From assembly GCF_009617585.1 (NCBI RefSeq), contig NZ_WIXI01000045.1, forward strand, positions 273,156 through 337,155: a stretch of 64,000 nucleotides of DNA, read 5' to 3'. The notes beneath the pieces were generated by a model. That model did no database searches. It was not told where the DNA came from and saw only the letters and a program-made list of their open reading frames with translations. The stretch comes from Endobacterium cereale (GTDB lineage Bacteria; Pseudomonadota; Alphaproteobacteria; Rhizobiales; Rhizobiaceae). Positions 1-9,545 of the stretch are shown one piece after another. A program made the translations under genes and the position numbers. Numbering within the stretch: position 1 is the stretch's first letter; each line of letters begins with the position of its first letter.

Positions 1-623
1 ACCGCATCGGCGATGATGGCATTGCGCAGCGCCTGTTCAAGCTGCGTGGCGCGCTTCATCTCCTGCGCAATTTCCTGGGAATAGACCGTGATCTGGCCAC
101 GACCGCGACGTTTCGAGCGGTAAAGCGCGGTTTCGGCGCTTTTCAGAAGCTCCTCGAATTCCTCGCCGGCAAAGGGATAGATGGCAAAACCGAAGGAGGA
201 GGACAGGCGCACATTGCGGTCGCCGAGATCATAAGGGGCTGACAGCACGTCCTTGATCATCTGGCCGATGCGTTCGGCACCATTCTTTTCGAAGACCAAC
301 GGGAAAACGAAGGCGAATTCGTCGCCGTCGTGACGGGTGACTGTGGCGCCGTCGGGAATGCAGGCTTTCAGGCGATGACCGACCTGACAAAGGATCTCGT
401 CGCCCGCTTCGGCGCCGAAAAGATCGTTAATGGGTTTGAAACCGTCGAGATTGGCGATGCAGATGGCAAATGGAGCAGGATCGTCGGCACGTTCAGCCGC
501 CAGCATGCGCACCTTGTCGCGCATCCGGTAACGATTGCCCAAGCCCGTCAACGGATCGCTATAGGCCATAGCCTGTAGCTCGTTGTGGCTGACCTGAGGC
601 AACTGGGCGCCTGCCAATTTCAT
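1..623 (-). CDS. GGDEF-domain protein, 3' end cut by window (probable GGDEF-EAL)
   Basis: The frame runs from an ATG at 623 leftwards off the window edge without a stop. The product starts MKLAGAQLPQ and reads into a GGDEF (diguanylate cyclase) domain: SDPLTGLGNR, then NLDGFKPIND, then RHDGDEFAF. The active-site loop is DGDEF rather than GGDEF, so the first glycine is replaced by aspartate and catalytic activity is uncertain. After the domain, the linker SQEIAQEMKRATQLEQALRN resembles the junction that precedes an EAL phosphodiesterase domain in hybrid proteins, but the EAL part lies outside the window. The likely role is cyclic-di-GMP turnover or sensing. The part before the GGDEF domain is only about 20 residues, so no sensor domain precedes it from this start. 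Confidence 0.8.
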   Translation of the reverse strand, partial: MKLAGAQLPQVSHNELQAMAYSDPLTGLGNRYRMRDKVRMLAAERADDPAPFAICIANLDGFKPINDLFGAEAGDEILCQVGHRLKACIPDGATVTRHDGDEFAFVFPLVFEKNGAERIGQMIKDVLSAPYDLGDRNVRLSSSFGFAIYPFAGEEFEELLKSAETALYRSKRRGRGQITVYSQEIAQEMKRATQLEQALRNAIIADA

Positions 624-707
624 TTCATGATCCCGTATCACCTTTAGGCTCAAAGGAGGATGAGATGAAAAGATTAAGAAAACCGTAGCGTGCGCATGCA
701 CAGCTGA

Positions 708-2378
708 TCAAACGGCGAGAATATCCGCGTCCTCGGCAGAATCATTGCCACCCAGCCCGAGGGCGTTGAACACGGCCTCCACGGCATCGCTGCTGACGGG
801 CTTGATCAGAACCGCATCCATGCCTGCCTGCTGGCATTGCTCGCGATCATTCTCGAAAGCCGGCTGCAGCACGCCGATAACAACAGTGGCGCCGGAACCG
901 CCCTCCAGCTCGCGAATGCGGCGGGTTGCCTCGAAACCGTTCAAGCTTGGCAGCGTGATATCCATCAGCACAGCACGCGGGCGCTGCTCCTGCCAGATGC
1001 GCACCGCTTCTGCGCCATCAGCCGCCACAATATAACGATAACCGAGCCCCTCAAGGATCTGCGAGAAGACGATCTGGTTGACGGCATTGTCTTCCGCCAC
1101 GAGCACATCGATCTGCGACGAACCTTCGATCTGCCAGTCGTCGTCGGCGGCGGCGGCTTGCGACCGGCCCGACCGTTCGGCGAAATTGCGGGCGAGCGCC
1201 GCCATCAGATCGCCGCGTAGCGTGGACGGCGCCAGTGCCAGAAGATCGATGCCGTATTCTTCGGTCGCCTTACAAAGGGTTGCCTGCATGGCGGGTTCGC
1301 AGAGAACCAGATCGACCGAAACATCCGCCTCAGCGGCAATATCCAGAAAAACTTCAAGCTCCGCTGCATCGTCGACCTGCGAGCAATCGATACCGGCTTC
1401 GAGCAGGATGGCAAGCGTATCCGATGCCAGGGCCTCATCCGCCGTCACCAGCAGGACGCGGCGGCCTTCCGGCATGGGCGGCGCGGGCCGCAGGGCCGCG
1501 GCCGCAGCTTCGTCGCTCATTCCGGAAGCGGAAAAATCGAGGCTCGGCACCGGATCGCTCGACGGCGCGGCAAAGTCGGCTTCGGCGAGCGCGGAAATAT
1601 CGTTGATGACGGACACTACGAAATAGCGCCCCGGCTTGCCGATGCGATACCGGCTGGTGACAATCGAGGCCTCGCGGCCATCGGCACGGATCATCTGTTC
1701 CGGCGTGACCAGCGAATTACCGCTTTCCATCACCTGGCGGGCGGGATCATCCAGCCGCTCGACGAAATCGTTCTTGTGCAGATCGGACAGCCGGCGGCCA
1801 AGGATGGCGGTGGCCGGCAGGCCATAGAGCGCGCAGGCCGCCTTATTGACCGCGACGAACTGGAAATTGCGGTCCTTGACTAGGATCGGCACCGGCAGAT
1901 TGTCGAGAATATCCTCCGTGACCTGCACGCGCTCCAGATCGGCGCGCCACTGGTCTTCGCGTTTCTTGGTCTCGGATACGTCCCGGACGAGGCAAACGCC
2001 GTAACCGGACGGCAGGCGGCGCTTGGTGTAGGAAATCCAGCGCTCAGGCCCGCAACGCTCCAGCGTTTCCGAGCGCTCCTTCCACAAGCTGGCGATCTGC
2101 TCGGCCACCCAGTCCTCGCGCGGCAGATGCGAACGATGCGGCCGCGACAGGGCGTCACGTCCGGAAAGTTTGCCCGTATCGTAGATCGACCCGAAGAAGT
2201 CGCGCATGCGGCCACCGGCGGCCGGCATGATTTTGGGGAAAAAATTGCGCAGTTGCGGGCTGGCGAAAAGGATGAGGTCGTTGCGGTCATAGACAAGGAA
2301 CGCGCCCGAAACGGATTCGGCAACGACGTCCAGCATGGCAGATTGAATGTTTGCGTCCTCGGACGTCAAATCATCCAT
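708..2378 (-). CDS. PAS-PAS response regulator-like protein without kinase domain
   Basis: This 556-residue protein has two PAS-like segments (about residues 15-120 and 150-265), a degenerate receiver-like segment (about 305-400) and a C-terminal receiver domain (about 423-545). The C-terminal receiver keeps the acidic pocket (VLVAEDN), the phosphoacceptor aspartate (VLMDITLP) and the lysine (LIKPVS), but the usual switch Ser/Thr region reads VVIGVLQP. No H-box or HATPase domain is present, so this is not a hybrid kinase despite the layout. The ATG at 2378 is preferred over a GTG at 2396 because AGGAG lies about nine bases before it. Its partner kinase is unknown. The upstream neighbour mutL is divergent, so it is probably transcribed alone. 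Confidence 0.75.
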   Translation of the reverse strand: MDDLTSEDANIQSAMLDVVAESVSGAFLVYDRNDLILFASPQLRNFFPKIMPAAGGRMRDFFGSIYDTGKLSGRDALSRPHRSHLPREDWVAEQIASLWKERSETLERCGPERWISYTKRRLPSGYGVCLVRDVSETKKREDQWRADLERVQVTEDILDNLPVPILVKDRNFQFVAVNKAACALYGLPATAILGRRLSDLHKNDFVERLDDPARQVMESGNSLVTPEQMIRADGREASIVTSRYRIGKPGRYFVVSVINDISALAEADFAAPSSDPVPSLDFSASGMSDEAAAAALRPAPPMPEGRRVLLVTADEALASDTLAILLEAGIDCSQVDDAAELEVFLDIAAEADVSVDLVLCEPAMQATLCKATEEYGIDLLALAPSTLRGDLMAALARNFAERSGRSQAAAADDDWQIEGSSQIDVLVAEDNAVNQIVFSQILEGLGYRYIVAADGAEAVRIWQEQRPRAVLMDITLPSLNGFEATRRIRELEGGSGATVVIGVLQPAFENDREQCQQAGMDAVLIKPVSSDAVEAVFNALGLGGNDSAEDADILAV

Positions 2379-2670
2379 CAAAATCGACTCCTGCACCCCA
2401 CAAACGCCCCGGCGAAAACCGGACCGCCAAGCCTGACAACCAACCGCTCCGGCCTCCGATTGCTGATAATGCGGTTTTCAAACTCCGCAGATCAGCGTTT
2501 TCGGCCGGGATGTCCATTCGGTGCACGGCACCTTCAGAAAGCGATCGACAGGCATTATACCCAGCGCAGAAATAGCGCTTTTGTCTTAAAGTCGAATTAA
2601 TCGTCGGATTTCTACCCTCCACTGAAACTGGCCCCTATGCAGCGCCGCTCGAATCCGGGAAAATGGCCAC

Positions 2671-4608
2671 ATGCCAGTCAAACTTCTTTCAGAAACGCTG
2701 ATCAACCAGATCGCCGCCGGCGAAGTCATCGAACGCCCGGCCAGCGCCGCCAAGGAGCTGATCGAAAACGCCATCGATGCCGGCGCCACCCGTATCGAGA
2801 TCGCCACTGCCGGTGGCGGCAAAAGCCTGATGCGCATCACCGACAACGGATCGGGCATGAATGCGGCCGATCTGGAGCTTGCCGTGCGCCGCCACTGCAC
2901 CTCCAAGATCGACGTCCATCTCGACGATATCCGCACGCTCGGCTTTCGCGGCGAGGCGCTGCCGTCGATCGGTTCGGTGGCGCGGCTGACGATCACCAGC
3001 CGCCAGCAGGGCGCATCGGAAGGTTATGAAGTCAGCGTTGTCGGCGGCAAGACATCGGCCGTCAAACCGGCGGCCGCGAACCCCGGTACGGTGGTGGAAG
3101 TGCGCGACATCTTTTTCGCCACCCCTGCCCGCCTGAAATTCCTCAAAACCGAAAAGGCCGAGGCCGGCGCGATTACCGAAGTGGTGAAGCGCATGGCGAT
3201 CGCCTTTCCAAAAGTGCGCTTCGTGCTGTCGGGGCCTGACCGTTCGACGCTGGAACTGCCGGCCACCGGCGACGATCATCTTGCCCGCATGGCACAGATC
3301 CTCGGCGCCGAGTTCAAGGACAATGCCATCGAGATCGATGCGGCGCGCGAAGATGTGACGCTGACCGGTTTTGCGGGCGTGCCGACCTTCAACCGCGGCA
3401 ATTCCGGCCATCAATACATGTTCGTCAACGGACGACCGGTGCAGGACAAGCTGCTCCTGTCCGCCATCCGTGGCGCCTATGCCGAAACCATTCCGTCGGG
3501 ACGGTACCCGATCGCGGTTCTGTCGATCGGGCTCGATCCGGCACTGGTGGATGTCAACGTTCACCCGGCCAAATCCGACGTGCGGTTCCGCGATCCCGGC
3601 CTTGTGCGCGGCCTGATCGTCGGGGCGATCCGGCAGGCCTTGGCACGCGAGGGCGACCGGGCAGCCACGACCGGGGCGAGCGGATTGCTGCGGGCCTTCC
3701 GGCCCGAAGCGCCGGGCGGCTATCAGCCGCAGGGGTTTGCGGCGCAAGGCGATGGCAGTTCCGGCGGCTATGGCGGCTCAGCCACGGGAGGATCGGGCTT
3801 AGGTGGATCGGGCACGGGTAGCGCTGGCAGCGGTTTCGGCGGCGGCTGGTCGGCATCGCGTTATGCCTCCGCGTCAAGCCAGCCGTGGAACGCCGCAACA
3901 TCACCGTCCCGCCCGTTTCAGCAGGCCGGTTTTGCCGAGCGGCAGGCGGGTTTCGACACCATGACCATGCCGAGCGCGCGGGCCGACCATTTCGAGGCTG
4001 CGGCGGTGTCTGAAGAGGCACCGATCCGCCATCGTCTGGGCGCGGCACGGGCACAGCTGCATGAAAACTATATCGTTGCGCAGACGGAGAACGGGCTTGT
4101 CATTGTCGACCAGCATGCGGCGCATGAACGACTTGTCTTCGAGGCGATGCGCAAGGCGCTGGATGCCGACCGGCTGCCCTCGCAGGTTCTTCTGATCCCC
4201 GAGATCATCGACCTGCCGGAAGAGGATTGCGACCGGTTGATGGTGCATGTCGATGGGCTAGACCGTCTGGGGCTGGCCATTGAACGGTTCGGCCCCGGCG
4301 CGATCGCCGTGCGCGAAACACCGGCCATGCTGGGCGAAGTCGATGCCTCCGACCTGATCCGCGATCTCGCCGACGAGGTGGCCGAGTGGAATACGGCGGG
4401 TGGACTGAAGGGCCGTCTGGAACATGTGGCGGCGACGATGGCCTGCCATGGTTCTGTGCGTTCGGGACGGCGCCTGAAGCCGGAAGAGATGAACGCGCTG
4501 CTGCGGGAAATGGAAGCGACGCCGGGATCAGGCCAATGCAACCACGGTCGCCCGACCTATATCGAGCTGAAGTTGACGGATATCGAAAGATTGTTCGGGC
4601 GCAGTTGA
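2671..4608 (+). CDS. mutL: DNA mismatch repair endonuclease MutL
   Basis: This 645-residue protein couples MutS mismatch recognition to strand removal. The N-terminal GHKL ATPase is clear: [10 protein letters not shown] and [11 protein letters not shown] (ATP-binding Asn), DNGSGM, and [10 protein letters not shown] Gly/Ser-rich linker runs from about residue 355 to 410. The C-terminal domain carries [12 protein letters not shown], which fits the DQHA(X)2E(X)4E metal-binding endonuclease motif, and CNHGRPT near the end. This is therefore the nicking type of MutL found in bacteria without MutH. The start is preceded by GGGAAAA. It is divergent from the PAS-receiver gene. Confidence 0.97.
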   Translation: MPVKLLSETLINQIAAGEVIERPASAAKELIENAIDAGATRIEIATAGGGKSLMRITDNGSGMNAADLELAVRRHCTSKIDVHLDDIRTLGFRGEALPSIGSVARLTITSRQQGASEGYEVSVVGGKTSAVKPAAANPGTVVEVRDIFFATPARLKFLKTEKAEAGAITEVVKRMAIAFPKVRFVLSGPDRSTLELPATGDDHLARMAQILGAEFKDNAIEIDAAREDVTLTGFAGVPTFNRGNSGHQYMFVNGRPVQDKLLLSAIRGAYAETIPSGRYPIAVLSIGLDPALVDVNVHPAKSDVRFRDPGLVRGLIVGAIRQALAREGDRAATTGASGLLRAFRPEAPGGYQPQGFAAQGDGSSGGYGGSATGGSGLGGSGTGSAGSGFGGGWSASRYASASSQPWNAATSPSRPFQQAGFAERQAGFDTMTMPSARADHFEAAAVSEEAPIRHRLGAARAQLHENYIVAQTENGLVIVDQHAAHERLVFEAMRKALDADRLPSQVLLIPEIIDLPEEDCDRLMVHVDGLDRLGLAIERFGPGAIAVRETPAMLGEVDASDLIRDLADEVAEWNTAGGLKGRLEHVAATMACHGSVRSGRRLKPEEMNALLREMEATPGSGQCNHGRPTYIELKLTDIERLFGRS

Positions 4609-4803
4609 GTGTTTTGGCCAGTGCCGCTTGCGTGTTTAAGCCGCGTGAAGCGGTGCTGTCCTATTTGTATGAGGGCGGTGCGCCACACCCCCGATAATCT
4701 GACGGCACCTTCCAACGACACGCAACCCCTTCCCATCCACTCACCTTCGCGGTAATCACCATTTATGATTTTCGGATCAAAGATTTTCGGCAGGAGACGC
4801 AGG

Positions 4804-5037
4804 ATGAACCGTTTTGAAGGCGCAGGTTTTCGCGAGGCAAAACTTCGTTATCTCGACGGCGATTACCAGATCATCACCTCCGGTTCGTTCGTCATTTGCG
4901 CCATGACCGGCGCCAATATTCCGCTCGACGAACTGCGCTACTGGAGCGTGGCGCGGCAGGAGCCCTATGCCGATTGCGCTGCCTCGCTGGAAGCCGACAA
5001 ACGCGCCGGCATCCTGCCCAATCAGAAACGCGCCTGA
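4804..5037 (+). CDS. DUF2093 domain-containing small protein
   Basis: This 77-residue protein has the pattern KLRYLDGDYQI, VICAMTG, IPLDELRYWSV and RQEPYADCAAS, which matches DUF2093, a small alphaproteobacterial family of unknown function. I chose the ATG at 4804 because AGGAG sits a few bases upstream; an in-frame ATG at 4765 would add 13 residues that look unlike the family. It lies between mutL and lpxK and converges with lpxK, with only six bases between the two stops. The two cysteines (one in VICAMTG, one in YADCAA) could bind metal, but nothing further shows this. Confidence 0.8.
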   Translation: MNRFEGAGFREAKLRYLDGDYQIITSGSFVICAMTGANIPLDELRYWSVARQEPYADCAASLEADKRAGILPNQKRA

Positions 5038-5043
5038 TCTTTT

Positions 5044-6075
5044 TTACCTGGCCTTGAGCAACCGTTGGCGGCAATTTGCAATCGCCGCATCGATGATGTG
5101 ATGGGCCGCGCGCGGATCGTCGAACACCATGTCGATTTCGACAACCGTGGTTTTATCCGCCAGTTCCTTCGCCTTGCCGGAATGCCCCGTCAGCCGCACC
5201 GCGTCCTTGGATGTGGTGACCGGCAGGAGATCCTGTTTCGCCGCGTCCTTCAGAAGATCCGCGATCTCGTCCTCGGTGAAATAATGATGATCGGGAAAGG
5301 CGCGACGCTCGACGATGGCGGCCCCGAGGCTGACCACCGTGCGATAGAATTTTTCCGGGTCGGCAATGCCGACATAGGCAAACACATGCCGGTTGACCAG
5401 TGACGGGTCGGGGCGCGGCACGACCGAGGCCACGTGGATCTGCTTGCCTGCACGCGCTGCCTGCCGGACCAGTGCATCGGCAGCAGGGCCGTTGCCGACC
5501 TTGAGGATGGCGGACAGTTGATGCATCTGTTCGGAGATCGGCGCACGCACGGGGCCGCCGGGGACGAGATGGCCGTTGCCGATGCCGCGATTGCTGTCGA
5601 TCACCACAAGCGCAAAATCCAGTTCCAGCCTCGCGCTCTGGAAACCGTCATCCATGATGATGATATCGGCGCCTTCCGAGACCAGCCTTTTCGCGCCATC
5701 GACGCGGCGACGGGAAATCACCGTCATCGCTTCACGGGCGAGAAGCAGCGCCTCGTCGCCCACCGCATCGGCGCGGTGGTGATGCGGATCGACCACGGTG
5801 ACGACATCGAGCGAGCCACCGTAACCGCGGCTAAGGAAACCGGGCTTGAGGCCACGCGCAATCGCTGCGCGGGCAATGGCGATGGCAGTCGGGGTCTTGC
5901 CGGCGCCGCCGACAGTAAAATTGCCGATACAGATGACCGGAACGGGGACGCTGCCGCGCTTGGCGTTGCGCATGCGGCGGCCGGCAATGCGGCCGTAGAG
6001 GAAGGAAATCGGGGACAGGCCCCAGGCGCGCCAATCGGCCTTTGTCCACCAGAACGGCGGCGCTTCCGAAACCAT
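5044..6075 (-). CDS. lpxK: Tetraacyldisaccharide 4'-kinase LpxK
   Basis: LpxK phosphorylates the 4' position of tetraacyldisaccharide-1-phosphate to make lipid IVA at the inner face of the cytoplasmic membrane. The 343-residue length is usual. The N-terminus has the family's hydrophobic [17 protein letters not shown] stretch, followed by a Walker A (GGAGKTP, about residues 56-62), then [15 protein letters not shown] and IIMDDGFQS, all LpxK hallmarks. It is the last gene of the minus-strand cluster with waaA and a HAD phosphatase, separated from the latter by 166 bases that hold a palindromic repeat. Confidence 0.96.
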   Translation of the reverse strand: MVSEAPPFWWTKADWRAWGLSPISFLYGRIAGRRMRNAKRGSVPVPVICIGNFTVGGAGKTPTAIAIARAAIARGLKPGFLSRGYGGSLDVVTVVDPHHHRADAVGDEALLLAREAMTVISRRRVDGAKRLVSEGADIIIMDDGFQSARLELDFALVVIDSNRGIGNGHLVPGGPVRAPISEQMHQLSAILKVGNGPAADALVRQAARAGKQIHVASVVPRPDPSLVNRHVFAYVGIADPEKFYRTVVSLGAAIVERRAFPDHHYFTEDEIADLLKDAAKQDLLPVTTSKDAVRLTGHSGKAKELADKTTVVEIDMVFDDPRAAHHIIDAAIANCRQRLLKAR

Positions 6076-6104
6076 TTTTCGTCTCTGCTCTTGTCTATTT
6101 TCGG

Positions 6105-6204
6105 CGAGAGCATTGCTGGCGATTTAACAATTGCCAGCAATGCTCTCGATTTCTGGTTTTACGTAATTCCGAACGCAAAACCGGTTGCCGCTTTTGCCGG
6201 AATT
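6105..6204. repeat. Palindromic intergenic repeat, RIME-like
   Basis: Two inverted repeats lie side by side between lpxK and the HAD gene. The first is a perfect 16-base palindrome arm pair (6105-6120 with 6133-6148). The second has arms AATTCCG/CGGAATT with inner GCAAAA/TTTTGC (6165-6204). The second unit resembles mosaic intergenic elements that recur in rhizobial genomes; that resemblance is from memory. Transcripts of the lpxK cluster would pass through it, so it may fold in the mRNA. Confidence 0.6.
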
Positions 6205-6241
6205 GCTTCAGAAACGGCAGAACCGACAAAAAGGCAAGGTT

Positions 6242-6955
6242 TTACGGGAGGAGATCTTCAATCAGGGTAATATCCGCAAGTACGATGTCGGCGAGCGGCG
6301 ACAATGTTTCGGTCGTGCCGGTACCGGTCAGCACCGCGATCCTGAGGCCCGCGCCTGCCGAGAGGCCGACATGCATGTCGTGGCTGTTGTCGCCGACCAT
6401 GGCGACCTCCGACGGATCAACCCCAACGGCGCTGGCAAAGGCGAGCAACATGCCGGGTTCCGGCTTCACGCCATGGCCGCTGTCGTAACCGGTGACGAAA
6501 TCGAGATATCGGGCGAAGTCGAACCGATCCGCCGTGGCGCGGATGGCAGCTTCGTTATCGCTTGAGGCAACGCCCAGTTTCAGCCCCCTCGCCTTCAGCT
6601 TTCCAAAAAAACCGGCAAGATCGGCAGCCGGCACGGAATAGTCGGCGGCGCGCAGGAAAAGCGCATCGAGCTTTTGCGTCAGGTCTTCTGCATCCAGCGG
6701 TGAGCCGACGGCAATCAGACCACGGGCGATATCGGCAGCACTTCCGGCTGCAAACAGGCTGTCAGCGCGCGTGTGGCCGGAGGCGTCATCCATGCCGCCC
6801 ACATCGAGCAGGCGGGCTTCGAGTGCGGCATCGCCGTTGGCGGCAATATGGGCCGCCTCGCGGTTTACCGGGCCCCAGCTTTCGTCATAACGCAGAAGCG
6901 TGCCGTCCTTGTCGAACAGGATAGCCTTGATCGCCGAAAAATCTGGATCCGTCAT
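6242..6955 (-). CDS. HAD-family phosphatase (phosphoglycolate phosphatase-like)
   Basis: This 237-residue protein carries the haloacid-dehalogenase motifs in order: ILFDKDGTLL (nucleophile Asp, about residue 14), LGVASSDNE (motif II), and MVGDNSHDMH (motif IV acidic pair). A helical cap lies between motifs I and II, as in the Gph/phosphoglycolate phosphatase subfamily. The substrate cannot be told from sequence. The start codon overlaps the waaA stop (TAATG), so the two genes are translationally linked. Its place between waaA and lpxK suggests, but does not show, a link to envelope sugar metabolism. Confidence 0.85.
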   Translation of the reverse strand: MTDPDFSAIKAILFDKDGTLLRYDESWGPVNREAAHIAANGDAALEARLLDVGGMDDASGHTRADSLFAAGSAADIARGLIAVGSPLDAEDLTQKLDALFLRAADYSVPAADLAGFFGKLKARGLKLGVASSDNEAAIRATADRFDFARYLDFVTGYDSGHGVKPEPGMLLAFASAVGVDPSEVAMVGDNSHDMHVGLSAGAGLRIAVLTGTGTTETLSPLADIVLADITLIEDLLP

Positions 6956-8271
6956 TACTGTGCGGCAGTCTTGGGCTGAAGCGCGGCGGACACGGCGAGC
7001 GGATTGATATAGGGTTCCAGCGCCTTGACGGTGGCCGACAGCGCGCCACGCATGTCCTGAATGGCTTCCTGACCCGCATCGATCATATTGCGGCGGGCGA
7101 TATCGTTGTTCAGCAAGTAATGCACGGCCTTGGCCAGCATTTCGGTATCGCGGATCATACGAGCGCCGCCCTTGCGGATCAGCTGCTGATAGGTTTCGCG
7201 AAAATTCTGGACATTGCTGCCGGACAGTATCGCGCAGCCGAGCATGGCCGACTCAATGGGGTTCTGGCCGCCTTCGGCCGTCAGCGAGCGGCCGACAAAG
7301 GAGACTTCGGTGAGGCGCAGATACAAGCCCATCTCACCGATACTGTCGCCAAGGAAAATGTCGGTATCGGGCGTAATAACATCACCCCGGGAACGACGCG
7401 CGACCTTCAGCCCCTGCTCGACAAGTCCTGCCTCGATCTCGTCACCGCGTTCGGGATGGCGCGGCACGATGATGGTGAGCTGGCCGTTGCGGGGTTTCAG
7501 TGCCTTGTGCACGGTGGCGGCGGCGGTTTCCTCGCCATCGAAGGTGCAGATGGCGGCCCATGTCTTGCGGTTGCCGATCTGTGCCAGATAGGCGTCGACG
7601 GCAGACTGATCAGCCGGCGGCGGATCGGTATCGCCCTTCAGATTGCCCGAGACCGTCACCGGCCAGGCACCGAGATCGCGAAAACGTTCCGCATCGACAT
7701 CCGAACGGGCCACAACCAGAGCCATTTTGCCGAACAGCTGCTCGGCAATGCCGCCAAAACCCTTCCAGCGATCGAAAGACCGGTCGGAAATGCGGGCATT
7801 GACGCGGATCTGCGGAATGTGGCGGCGGGTGAGTTCGGCGATCGTGGTCGGCCAGATTTCGGATTCCGCCGTGATCGCCACATCGGGACGCCAGTAACGG
7901 ATGAAACGCTTGATGGCGAATTTGACGTCGAGCGGTACATATTGATGGATGACCTCATTGCCGAGGCGGTTTTCCACCAGAGCGGCCGAGGTGACCGTGC
8001 CCGTCGTCAGAAGAATATGAATGCCGCGGCGGCCGAATTCGCGGATGAGCGGAATGACTGCAAGCGTTTCACCAACGCTTGCAGCGTGCATCCAGACCAG
8101 CGGCCCGAACGGGCGCGGCTGGCTGGCATAACCGAAGCGCTCCAGCCGGCGCTGTCGGTCTTCCTTGCCCTTGAAGGCGCGATAGGTCAGATAGCCGCCC
8201 GTCAACGGATAGGCGAGGACACCGACAACGCGGTATCCCGTCAAAGCGATGCGCGCCAAGCCTTTGCTCAT
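6955..8271 (-). CDS. waaA: 3-deoxy-D-manno-octulosonic acid transferase (Kdo transferase)
   Basis: WaaA adds Kdo residues from CMP-Kdo to lipid IVA at the inner membrane. The 438-residue protein has an N-terminal hydrophobic anchor followed by a GT-B glycosyltransferase fold. The catalytic region is visible as VWMHAASVGE, whose Glu is the proposed base. Other family landmarks are LTTGTVTSA, HQYVPLD, ESEIWP, GNLKGD, VPRHPERG, GDSIGEMGLYL and GGQNPIES. Upstream is a DUF4170 gene and downstream, overlapping by one base, a HAD phosphatase; lpxK follows. The context is lipid A-Kdo assembly. Confidence 0.96.
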   Translation of the reverse strand: MSKGLARIALTGYRVVGVLAYPLTGGYLTYRAFKGKEDRQRRLERFGYASQPRPFGPLVWMHAASVGETLAVIPLIREFGRRGIHILLTTGTVTSAALVENRLGNEVIHQYVPLDVKFAIKRFIRYWRPDVAITAESEIWPTTIAELTRRHIPQIRVNARISDRSFDRWKGFGGIAEQLFGKMALVVARSDVDAERFRDLGAWPVTVSGNLKGDTDPPPADQSAVDAYLAQIGNRKTWAAICTFDGEETAAATVHKALKPRNGQLTIIVPRHPERGDEIEAGLVEQGLKVARRSRGDVITPDTDIFLGDSIGEMGLYLRLTEVSFVGRSLTAEGGQNPIESAMLGCAILSGSNVQNFRETYQQLIRKGGARMIRDTEMLAKAVHYLLNNDIARRNMIDAGQEAIQDMRGALSATVKALEPYINPLAVSAALQPKTAAQ

Positions 8272-8432
8272 CGCATCATCCCCTGATCCGTCACCATCGA
8301 TGTCAATTGCCCAACCCTTAGCATATATTGCTTATAGCGCCCGCGTTCTGCTTTACAAATACGTCAAAAAAAGGGGGGCTGCAGTACAAGAACCGATAAC
8401 CACAGGTATCGGTCCCAGCCGAAACGACAGTA

Positions 8433-8675
8433 TTAGAGACCGGTCGCCTTCGGATCGAGCAGGCGGTGCATATGCACGATGAAATAACGCATATGGGCGT
8501 TGTCTACGGTCTGCTGCGCCTTGGCCTTCCAGGCCGTGAGAGCAGAGGCGTAATCCGGGAAGATGCCGACGATATCAAGTGCCGACAGATCGCGGAACTG
8601 CACGTCGGTGAGGTCGGACAATTCGCCTCCGAAAACGAGGTGCAGAAGCTGTTTCTTTTCGGTGGTTCCGGTCAT
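8433..8675 (-). CDS. DUF4170 domain-containing protein
   Basis: This 80-residue protein has the look of the alphaproteobacterial DUF4170 family: KKQLLHLVFGGEL, FRDLSALDIVGIFPDY, AWKAKAQQTVDNAHMRY, IVHMHRLLDP. The family has no established function. It lies in the same orientation as pmbA, the monophosphatase and waaA, with 74 bases to the gene before it and 161 to waaA, so it may share the transcript. I see no membrane segment, signal peptide or catalytic motif. Confidence 0.8.
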   Translation of the reverse strand: MTGTTEKKQLLHLVFGGELSDLTDVQFRDLSALDIVGIFPDYASALTAWKAKAQQTVDNAHMRYFIVHMHRLLDPKATGL

Positions 8676-8749
8676 GTCAATCTCTCAAGGACGTGTGGGT
8701 CAAAAGGCCTGCCTTATTTGGCTGTCATTGAGGTATTTCACCCCAAAGG

Positions 8750-9544
8750 TCAACCCGAATGGGCTTGACGCAGCAGGCTTTTGATAACTGATTCGCCACC
8801 GGCAAAGAGCGTTGCGTGCTTCACGGTTTCGCGATTGTAAACGAGGCGGCTGTCATCGGTTTCCACAAGCCTGCCACCTGCGCGAAAAAGGATCAGGTCG
8901 GCCGCCGCCAGATCCCAGTCATGCGAGTTGCGGGCGACCAGCGTTCCGTCGATGCGGCCATCCGCGACCATCGCAAGACGATAGGCCAGCGACGGCACAT
9001 GCTTCACCCGGCTGAGCAGCTTGCGGTATTCCGGCTCGAACTTGTTGACCATCTCGGCGGAGGCGGCAATGTTGAGCACCTTGTCCGGGTGGTGTTCGGC
9101 AACTGAAATGACTTCCCCGTTTTTCAGTGCCGGACCATCGAGGACGGCATAAAATTCTTCCGACAAGGCCGGTGCAAACAGAACACCTGCTACCGGCGAG
9201 CCCTTGTGCACGACGGCAACGCTGACACACCAGTTGGTGGCGCCCTGGATAAACCCACGCGTGCCATCGATCGGATCGACCACGAAGACAGTTTCCGCCG
9301 ACAGCCGTGCCGGATCGTCGTCGTTTTCCTCCGACAGCCAGCCATAATCGGGCCGGGCCGCCCTCAACACACTGAGGAGGCGGTCGTTGGCGGCGAAATC
9401 GGCCGCGCTGACGGGCGATGCGCCCTCGTTCTTCCACCAGACTTCCGGCGACTGGCCGAAGAAACCAAGCGCAACCGCACCCGCCTGCCTTGCGGCATCA
9501 CGGATGAGATCGAGATCGGCGCTCCAGCGGTCGCTTTCCATCAT
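8750..9544 (-). CDS. Inositol-monophosphatase-family phosphatase (CysQ/SuhB-like)
   Basis: The 264-residue product has both signatures of the lithium-sensitive Mg2+-dependent phosphatases: VDPIDGTRGF (metal-binding Asp residues) and SHDWDLAAADLIL near the C-terminus. The GTRGF form, with Arg after GT, is more common in 3'(2'),5'-bisphosphate nucleotidases (CysQ/BAL2-like) than in classic inositol monophosphatases, so a 3'-phosphoadenosine phosphatase role is possible. It begins one base after the pmbA stop, an operon-like junction. The exact substrate is unknown. Confidence 0.88.
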   Translation of the reverse strand: MMESDRWSADLDLIRDAARQAGAVALGFFGQSPEVWWKNEGASPVSAADFAANDRLLSVLRAARPDYGWLSEENDDDPARLSAETVFVVDPIDGTRGFIQGATNWCVSVAVVHKGSPVAGVLFAPALSEEFYAVLDGPALKNGEVISVAEHHPDKVLNIAASAEMVNKFEPEYRKLLSRVKHVPSLAYRLAMVADGRIDGTLVARNSHDWDLAAADLILFRAGGRLVETDDSRLVYNRETVKHATLFAGGESVIKSLLRQAHSG

Positions 9545-9545
9545 G

